Source: Acidovorax sp. GW101-3H11 (GTDB taxonomy: Bacteria; Pseudomonadota; Gammaproteobacteria; Burkholderiales; Burkholderiaceae_C). Taken from it: 64,000 bases of DNA. The first letter of the stretch is position 1. Each line of letters begins with the position of its first letter. The notes under the pieces are model-generated. The model did not search any database. It was not told where the DNA came from and saw only the letters and a program-made list of their open reading frames with translations. The translations under genes and the position numbers were made by a program. Where the stretch lies: NCBI RefSeq assembly GCF_001633105.1, contig NZ_LUKZ01000002.1:91586-155585 (forward strand), written 5' to 3'. Positions 59,441-64,000 of this stretch are shown here, in pieces.

Positions 59441-61792
59441 TTACTCGATGGCTGCGGGTTTGCTGGATGCCTGCGCCGGTGCGGCCAGCGCGGCCATCTG
59501 CTTTTGCTTGGTGATCTCGCGCAGCATCTGGTCACGGCCGCTGGTGTATTGCGCAGGCCAGTCGGTGTGCGCTGCAGCCACGGGGCTCAGCTGCGCGGCG
59601 GCGTGCAGCGTCCAGGCCGGGTCGGCCAGGTGGGGGCGGGCGATGGCGCACAGGTCGGCACGGCCGGCCGCGACGATGCTGTTGGCATGGTCGGCCTCGG
59701 TGATCGCGCCCACGGCCATGGTGGCAATGCCTACCTCGTTGCGGATGCGGTCGGCGAACGGGGTCTGGTACATGCGGCCGTACACCGGGCGTGAGTTGCG
59801 CGTGGTCTGGCCTGAGGACACGTCGATCAGGTCCGCGCCAGCGGCCTTGAAGAGGCGCGCGATGGCAATGGCGTCGTCGGCGGTGTTGCCGTCGGGGAGC
59901 CAGTCGTGCGCCGAGATGCGCACGGAGAGCGGCTTGTCGGCGGGCCACACGGCGCGCAGCGCCGTCAACACCTCCAGCGGGTAGCGGCAGCGCTTGTCCA
60001 GGCTGCCACCGTATTCGTCCGTGCGCTGGTTGGTGGCGGGGCTCAGGAAGCTGGCGAGCAGGTAGCCGTGTGCGCAGTGCAGCTCCAGCCAGTCAAAGCC
60101 GCAGGCCACGGCGCGGCGGGCGCTGTCCACGAAGGCGGCGGTCACGCGGTCCATGTCGGCGCGGGTCATGGCGGCAGGCGTCTGGTTCTGCGCGCCGTAG
60201 GCGAGGGGGCTCGCGGCCAGCAGGGGCCAGTTGCCCGAGTCCAGCGGCTCATCCGTGCCTTCCCAGCCGACGCGGGTCGAGCCCTTGGGGCCGCTGTGGC
60301 CCAGCTGCAGGCCGATCTTGGCCGTGCTGCTGCCGTGCACAAAGTTCACGATGCGCGCAAAGGCTGCTTGCTGTGCGTCGTTCCACAGGCCGGGGCAGGC
60401 GGGGGTGATGCGGCCCTCGGGCGTGGGGCTGGTCATCTCCACCATCACCAGCGCCGCGCCGCCGAGTGCGCGCGCGCCCAGGTGCACCAGGTGGAAGTCC
60501 TGTGGCGCGCCCTCGACCGCGCTGTAGGTGGCCATGGGCGAGACGACGATGCGGTTCTTGAGCGTAAGGCCTTTGAGCGTGAAGGGCGTGAGCATGGGCG
60601 GAATCGCGGCCTTGCCACCCGCGAGCCAGGCCTCATAGCCCTCCAGCCATGCGGCATCGCGCAGCCGCAGGTTTTCGTGGCTGATGCGCTGGCTGCGCGT
60701 GAGCAGCGAGTAGGTGAACTGCTCCACGGGCATGCCGGCGTAGCGCGCCACGTTTTCAAACCACTCGGTGCTGTTGCGCGCGGCGTTCTGGATCTTGAGC
60801 ACCTCCACGCTTCGGCGCGCCTCGTAGTGCTGCAGCACCTCGTCAATCGGCAAGCCCGTCGCAAATTCGTTCGCCAAGTCGATCGCGTCTTCCAGCGCCA
60901 GCTTGGTGCCGCTCCCAATCGAGAAATGTGCGGTGTGCGCTGCGTCGCCCATCAGCACGATGGGCACCTGCTTGCTGTCGATGGCTTCGCGGTGCACCCA
61001 GGTGTTGCAGATCACGCGTGGAAAGCGGATCCAGTTGGCCGAGCCGCGCAGGTGCGTGGCGTTGCTGATAAGCGCGTTGCCGTCCAGGTATTTCGCAAAC
61101 AGCTTTTCGCAGAAGGCGATGGCCTCGGGCTGCTCCATCTGGTCCAGGCCGTGGGCCTTCCACACGGCTTCGGGCGTTTCGACGATGAAGGTGGAGGTAT
61201 CGGCGTCAAACTGGTAGGCGTGGGCCTGGAACCAGCCGTGTTCGGTCTGTTCGAACGCGAAGGTGAAGGCGTCGAACTTCTTCTTGGTGCCCAGCCACAC
61301 GAAGCGGCACTGGCGCAGATCGATGTCGGGCTGGTAAACGCTGGCGTAGCGGGTGCGGATGCGGCTGTTGAGGCCGTCGCTGGCGATCACCAGGTCGGCG
61401 TGGTACTGCGCGGCGAGCGCCTGGTCGTCGGCCACGTCGGTCTCGAACACCAGCTCCACGCCCACGGCCAGGCACCGGTCCTGCAGGATGTTGAGCAGCC
61501 GCTTGCGGCCGATGCCACAAAAGCCGTGGCCGGTGGAGCGCACGCTGCGCCCCTTGAAGAACACCTCGATGTCGTCCCAGTGGTTGAACGCATCGCCGAT
61601 CAGCGCCGCCGTGGGGGCGTCGGCCGCCTGCAGGTTGGCCAGCGTCTGGTCCGACAGCACCACGCCCCAGCCAAAGGTGTCGAACGGCCGGTTGCGCTCC
61701 ACCACGGTGACGCGGTGCGCGGGGTTCTGCTGCTTCATCAGCAGGGCGAAATAGAGACCGGCGGGCCCGCCGCCAATGCAGAGGATGTTCAT
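59441..61792 (-). CDS. Bifunctional 2-aminobenzoyl-CoA monooxygenase/reductase (salicylyl-CoA 5-hydroxylase-like fusion)
   Basis: A 783-residue fusion. The N-terminal half is a flavin hydroxylase: dinucleotide loop [18 protein letters not shown] (residues about 3-20), mid DG motif around [17 protein letters not shown], and [25 protein letters not shown]. From about residue 399 the C-terminal half is an Old Yellow Enzyme reductase ([54 protein letters not shown]). This architecture is known from aerobic anthranilate breakdown, where 2-aminobenzoyl-CoA is hydroxylated and reduced to a cyclohexene ring. It opens the operon, 10 nt behind a perfect palindrome. The longer upstream frame is not real. 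Confidence 0.88.
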   Translation of the reverse strand: MNILCIGGGPAGLYFALLMKQQNPAHRVTVVERNRPFDTFGWGVVLSDQTLANLQAADAPTAALIGDAFNHWDDIEVFFKGRSVRSTGHGFCGIGRKRLLNILQDRCLAVGVELVFETDVADDQALAAQYHADLVIASDGLNSRIRTRYASVYQPDIDLRQCRFVWLGTKKKFDAFTFAFEQTEHGWFQAHAYQFDADTSTFIVETPEAVWKAHGLDQMEQPEAIAFCEKLFAKYLDGNALISNATHLRGSANWIRFPRVICNTWVHREAIDSKQVPIVLMGDAAHTAHFSIGSGTKLALEDAIDLANEFATGLPIDEVLQHYEARRSVEVLKIQNAARNSTEWFENVARYAGMPVEQFTYSLLTRSQRISHENLRLRDAAWLEGYEAWLAGGKAAIPPMLTPFTLKGLTLKNRIVVSPMATYSAVEGAPQDFHLVHLGARALGGAALVMVEMTSPTPEGRITPACPGLWNDAQQAAFARIVNFVHGSSTAKIGLQLGHSGPKGSTRVGWEGTDEPLDSGNWPLLAASPLAYGAQNQTPAAMTRADMDRVTAAFVDSARRAVACGFDWLELHCAHGYLLASFLSPATNQRTDEYGGSLDKRCRYPLEVLTALRAVWPADKPLSVRISAHDWLPDGNTADDAIAIARLFKAAGADLIDVSSGQTTRNSRPVYGRMYQTPFADRIRNEVGIATMAVGAITEADHANSIVAAGRADLCAIARPHLADPAWTLHAAAQLSPVAAAHTDWPAQYTSGRDQMLREITKQKQMAALAAPAQASSKPAAIE

Positions 61793-61801
61793 GTCAAAAT
61801 A

Positions 61802-61815
61802 GTTTAGATCTAAAC
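61802..61815. promoter_or_regulatory. Palindromic operator before the aminobenzoate operon
   Basis: GTTTAGATCTAAAC is perfectly symmetric over 14 bp and starts 10 nt upstream of the first start codon. It is a good candidate for the operon's own MarR regulator. The symmetry is seen and the binding is inferred. Confidence 0.55.
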
Positions 61816-61951
61816 AAAATGCTGTCAATGGGGGGTTCCCGTGCGGGGCTTTGGGCGCCATCCCCGGCCCGCCCGGCGCACAATCTGCCCATGGGGCGCG
61901 CCTTCGCGCGCTCTGCTGTGTTGACCTGACCCGAGAAGGCTTTTCAATCCC

Positions 61952-62269
61952 ATGCTTTACAAATTCAAGTCCCGCGCCGCCGCCGATCTGATCATGCTGG
62001 AGCCCCAGGGGCGGCAGATCGTGACCATCATGGGCAAGACCCCGGGTGCCAGCGGCATCGTGACGGCCGCGCAGATCCCGGGCGCCATTGCCGCGCTGGA
62101 GGCCGCCGTGGCTGCTGAAGAAGCCCGGCCACCGGTGAACGAGGCGGGCGAAGAGCTGACGGAGCAGGAGCGTGCCGAGGCGGTGCGCCTGCGCCAGCGC
62201 GTGGCGCCCCTGATTGAAATGCTGCGCCGCAGTGCCGCCGAGGAGGTGGATGTGGTCTGGGGCGTGTAG
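61952..62269 (+). CDS. DUF1840 domain protein
   Basis: A 105-residue protein beginning [53 protein letters not shown], the constant N-terminal part of the betaproteobacterial DUF1840 family, with an acidic middle and an [17 protein letters not shown] end. Function is unknown. It lies on the chromosome just before the interrupted SnoaL-like gene and seems intact. Confidence 0.85.
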   Translation: MLYKFKSRAAADLIMLEPQGRQIVTIMGKTPGASGIVTAAQIPGAIAALEAAVAAEEARPPVNEAGEELTEQERAEAVRLRQRVAPLIEMLRRSAAEEVDVVWGV

Positions 62270-62271
62270 CC

Positions 62272-62352
62272 TTGGCCCCGGTGTTGCCACCCCTGGCCGT
62301 GGTGCAGGCGCAGCTGGATGCCTACAACGCCAAGGACATCGACGCGCTGCTG
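62272..62352 (+). pseudogene. 5' fragment of a SnoaL/steroid-isomerase-like gene, split by the transposon
   Basis: Reading from a TTG two nt after the DUF1840 stop, the first 27 codons encode [21 protein letters not shown], the start of an NTF2/SnoaL-type protein. The frame then runs straight into the 38-bp terminal repeat and ends at a TAA at 62401. The other part would be beyond the window. Start codon choice is uncertain. Confidence 0.6.
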
Positions 62353-62390
62353 GGGGTGATCTCACTTTCCGTGCAGAAAACCCGGTTAAG
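62353..62390 (+). repeat. Tn3-type 38-bp terminal inverted repeat (left end)
   Basis: A 38-nt sequence runs from GGGGTGATCTCACTTTCC to GAAAACCCGGTTAAG. Its length, GGGG start and GTTAAG end match the Tn3 terminal repeat. It begins right where the SnoaL-like coding sequence stops. TGCTG at 62348-62352 would be the 5-bp target duplicate. A T-run after a CGGGTTAACCCG palindrome (62396-62416) lies just inside. Confidence 0.8.
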
Positions 62391-62491
62391 AGCTACGGGT
62401 TAACCCGCGCTTTTTTATTGTCTGGAATTATCAGTAGCGAATACGTAGACTGCAGCAGGCTTGCGACCACGCCAGCCACGGGAGGACCAGC

Positions 62492-62674
62492 TTGTCTAGC
62501 TACTACCTACGTTTCGTTGGCGCCGATACCCTGCCCAAATCGCTATCTAAGCGGGAAGTCGAAGAGTGCTTTGGGCTGAGCATTGAAGACATCCAGGAGC
62601 TGCGCCCGCCCCGGTTCAGAGGAGGGCAAGCCAGGATACGGCCAGTTTTGACTCATAAGCCTTTTGGTTATTAA
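62492..62674 (+). pseudogene. Broken 5' end of a Tn3-family transposase gene (DUF4158 region)
   Basis: From a TTG start, 60 codons read SSYYLRFVGADTLPKSLSKREVEECFGLSIEDIQELRPPRFRG and then a non-homologous tail ending GQARIRPVLTHKPFGY. The first 42 residues have the look of the N-terminal DUF4158 domain of Tn3-type transposases that read inward from their terminal repeat. The rest of the roughly 970-residue protein is missing, so the gene is truncated by deletion or recombination near 62620. Confidence 0.65.
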
Positions 62675-62734
62675 AGAATCGTCATTTATTCCTTCTTGTA
62701 TTGACGTGTCACCCTTGACTCGCCAGAAGCTTGC

Positions 62735-63742
62735 TCACTTGACCTCTGGCGCTTCACCACCACGCTTTTTACGAGAAGATTTCTGCGTCGGTCTGAACTG
62801 CTCCACCAGTTCACGCAAGGTGCCAGCTTCGGCCTTGTGCTGTGCAACTGCCTGAAGAGCTTGCTGTAGCTCGGCCGATTGCGCCTGGTGCGCCCTGGTG
62901 ATTTCGGCCAAGGAGGCGCGAGCACCGTCTGTTTCTGCCGCCAACCTGCTCTGTGCAGCATTGGCTTCGAGTAGTTTGGCGTGACAGTCGCGTTCGGTCT
63001 CTGCTAGCTTGCCTCGCAATTGCTCCAATTGCTTTTCCGTCTGGGCACGCGCGGTTCGCTCTCGGTCAATTTCCCGAAGCGCCCGGTGCTCCGCTTCGGT
63101 AGATCGCTGGGTGGCTTCATCAATAGCTGCACGTCCTTTTTCCAACTCGGCGCTGAAATGCTGCCTGCTCTTCGATTGCTCCAGCTTCAGCTCATCCACA
63201 TGCCTGGACAGCGCCTCACCTCTCGCTGTACTCGCAGCGTGCGCACGCCGTTCTTGCTCAAGCTCTGCAGCAAAGGTCTGAGCTCGGGTCTCCAGTTCGG
63301 TGACTTTGGTCTGTGCGGTCTGTATCTGGGTCTCCAGGACGGCGCTTCGCTGCAGAGCTTCCTGCAGGTCTGCCTGTGCACTCTGGGCCTCTGCGTGTGC
63401 CTCGACGCGCAGGACTGCAAGCTCCTCGCGCGCCAACTCCGTTGCCTGGGTCCACAGCACGCTGACCGCCTGGCCTGCGGCCACTTTAAGCGCCTCCGGT
63501 AGATCGGGGTGATCGATCTCCACCCGAGCCTTGCCGCGCAGATCCTCCCAGAACTTGGCCAGCGCTTCGGCCGGGGCGCTCATGGAGCCCTTGCGCACAT
63601 GCTGATAGAGCTTGCTGGCTGTGGGCGTGATGCCGTATCGGAAGAACAGCAACGCGCAAACCTCGCGGTACAACGCTTTCGTGTCGCTGAAACGCTCCCG
63701 CAGGGCCTCAACTTCGGCTTGGATTTCTGATTCTTCGCTCAT
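62735..63742 (-). CDS. tnpT: TnpT-like coiled-coil DNA-binding protein of a Tn3-family element
   Basis: A 335-residue protein. The N-terminal 100 residues (EALRERFSDTKALYREVCALLFFRYGITPTASKLYQHVRKGSMSAPAEALAKFWEDLRGKARVEIDHPDLP) are KfrA-like. A long heptad-type region (about residues 110-310, Glu/Gln/Ala/Arg-rich) is followed by a basic tail (SRKKRGGE). A divergent tyrosine recombinase follows with a dyad between, the arrangement of tnpT/tnpS in Tn4651-type transposons, where TnpT (about 330 residues) assists cointegrate resolution by TnpS. The start is the ATG before SEESEIQAEVEALRE. Name inferred from context and fold. Confidence 0.65.
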   Translation of the reverse strand: MSEESEIQAEVEALRERFSDTKALYREVCALLFFRYGITPTASKLYQHVRKGSMSAPAEALAKFWEDLRGKARVEIDHPDLPEALKVAAGQAVSVLWTQATELAREELAVLRVEAHAEAQSAQADLQEALQRSAVLETQIQTAQTKVTELETRAQTFAAELEQERRAHAASTARGEALSRHVDELKLEQSKSRQHFSAELEKGRAAIDEATQRSTEAEHRALREIDRERTARAQTEKQLEQLRGKLAETERDCHAKLLEANAAQSRLAAETDGARASLAEITRAHQAQSAELQQALQAVAQHKAEAGTLRELVEQFRPTQKSSRKKRGGEAPEVK

Positions 63743-63754
63743 TCGCAAATAATA

Positions 63755-63823
63755 CAACGTATAACGTATATATCAATGAGATAATTTTCAATCTCTGGAC
63801 ATAATTACTCTAATGTCCATAGA
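63755..63823. promoter_or_regulatory. Candidate resolution (rst) site between tnpT and tnpS
   Basis: TCTCTGGACAT (63792-63802) and ATGTCCATAGA (63813-63823) are inverted with one mismatch around a 10-nt spacer, the shape of a tyrosine-recombinase core. Just to the left, ACGTATAACGTATATAT (63757-63773) carries direct repeats that could bind the partner protein. Both genes start from this gap. Confidence 0.6.
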
Positions 63824-63832
63824 ATTTGGCTC

Positions 63833-64000
63833 ATGAGCAGTTTGATCGTCCCACCGGCCGTTTTGGCGCATCTTGAGCCTTTGGAGGGCTTGGTGCTACC
63901 CCTTCACCTGTCAGGCGAGCGGGGGCGCAATCGGGGGCAGGGTCTACCCCAAGTCGCAGCCAATGACGACCGTACTGCGGTTTTGGCCTGGCTCGCGCGC
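63833..64000 (+). CDS. tnpS: TnpS-like tyrosine recombinase/integrase, 5' part
   Basis: The first 56 codons are visible (MSSLIVPPAVLAHLEPLEGLVLPLHLSG...NDDRTAVLAWLAR). The NDDRTAVLAWLAR end has the look of the SAM-like DNA-binding N-terminal domain of phage-type integrases. Catalytic Arg/His/Tyr residues would be beyond the edge. It is divergent from the TnpT-like gene. Its role as cointegrate resolvase TnpS is inferred from the pairing and the dyad between the starts. Confidence 0.6.
   Translation, partial: MSSLIVPPAVLAHLEPLEGLVLPLHLSGERGRNRGQGLPQVAANDDRTAVLAWLAR

Noticed and set aside
62664..62855. 63-codon plus-strand frame opposite the end of the TnpT-like gene
   Set aside because: It overlaps the coding 3' end of the TnpT-like gene and has no recognisable content.

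Overview
The window is about 64 kb of GC-rich bacterial chromosome. Its gene families and syntenies (DUF3567, DUF1840, DUF3108, Bug-type periplasmic receptors, an aerobic aminobenzoyl-CoA operon, ATGA-coupled phn genes) and its two families of dispersed intergenic repeats point to a betaproteobacterium of the Comamonadaceae (Acidovorax-like). No rRNA, tRNA or CRISPR array is visible. The assignment rests on reading the sequence, not on a database search.

Layout. (a) 1-5.4 kb: 3' part of a coenzyme-B12-dependent ribonucleotide reductase gene (nrdJ) that carries an intein, then NnrS, a nitroreductase, a small conserved protein and a hemerythrin, a set that suits low-oxygen or nitric-oxide stress. 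(b) 5.4-20.8 kb: housekeeping and catabolic genes (AbrB-type membrane protein, DUF3567, DUF3108, IclR/FAH/Bug unit, glyoxalase-like protein, Zn-less ADH with LysR, esterases, YqhD-type aldehyde reductase, molybdopterin oxidoreductase), plus one gene broken by a single TGA. (c) 20.8-31.5 kb: an amino-acid-type ABC receptor, two M20 and one M14 peptidase, a LuxR regulator, a tannase/feruloyl esterase, and divergent regulator/enzyme pairs with clear palindromic operators. (d) 31.6-40.6 kb: wax ester/triacylglycerol synthase with acyl-CoA-binding protein, HMG-CoA lyase, ornithine cyclodeaminase, PHA granule protein, zinc aminopeptidase, Tag glycosylase, MFS exporter.

(e) 40.7-53.1 kb is a full phosphonate-use locus. 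On the minus strand phnF, a 2H-phosphoesterase (DUF1045), phnN and arsC are coupled. On the plus strand phnG-H-I-J-GNAT-K-L-M overlap by 4 nt almost throughout. Then phnC-D-E and a PhnZ-like HD oxygenase form a second unit. A Pho-box-like site and HutC-type half-sites (GTCTANAC) lie before phnG and before phnC, so phosphate limitation (PhoB) and PhnF probably both control the locus.

(f) 54.7-61.8 kb on the minus strand is an aerobic 2-aminobenzoate (anthranilate) CoA-pathway operon: monooxygenase/reductase fusion, MarR regulator, enoyl-CoA hydratase, acyl-CoA dehydrogenase, CoA ligase and a RidA protein. A 14-bp perfect palindrome sits just before the first gene.

(g) 62.35 kb to the end is the edge of a mobile element. 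A 38-bp Tn3-type terminal repeat interrupts a SnoaL-like gene, followed by the broken start of a transposase gene, then a divergent coiled-coil/tyrosine recombinase pair that looks like tnpT/tnpS of Tn4651-type elements with a candidate recombination core between them. Elsewhere a roughly 65-bp dispersed repeat occurs at least six times, and two copies lie in frame inside otherwise normal enzyme genes.
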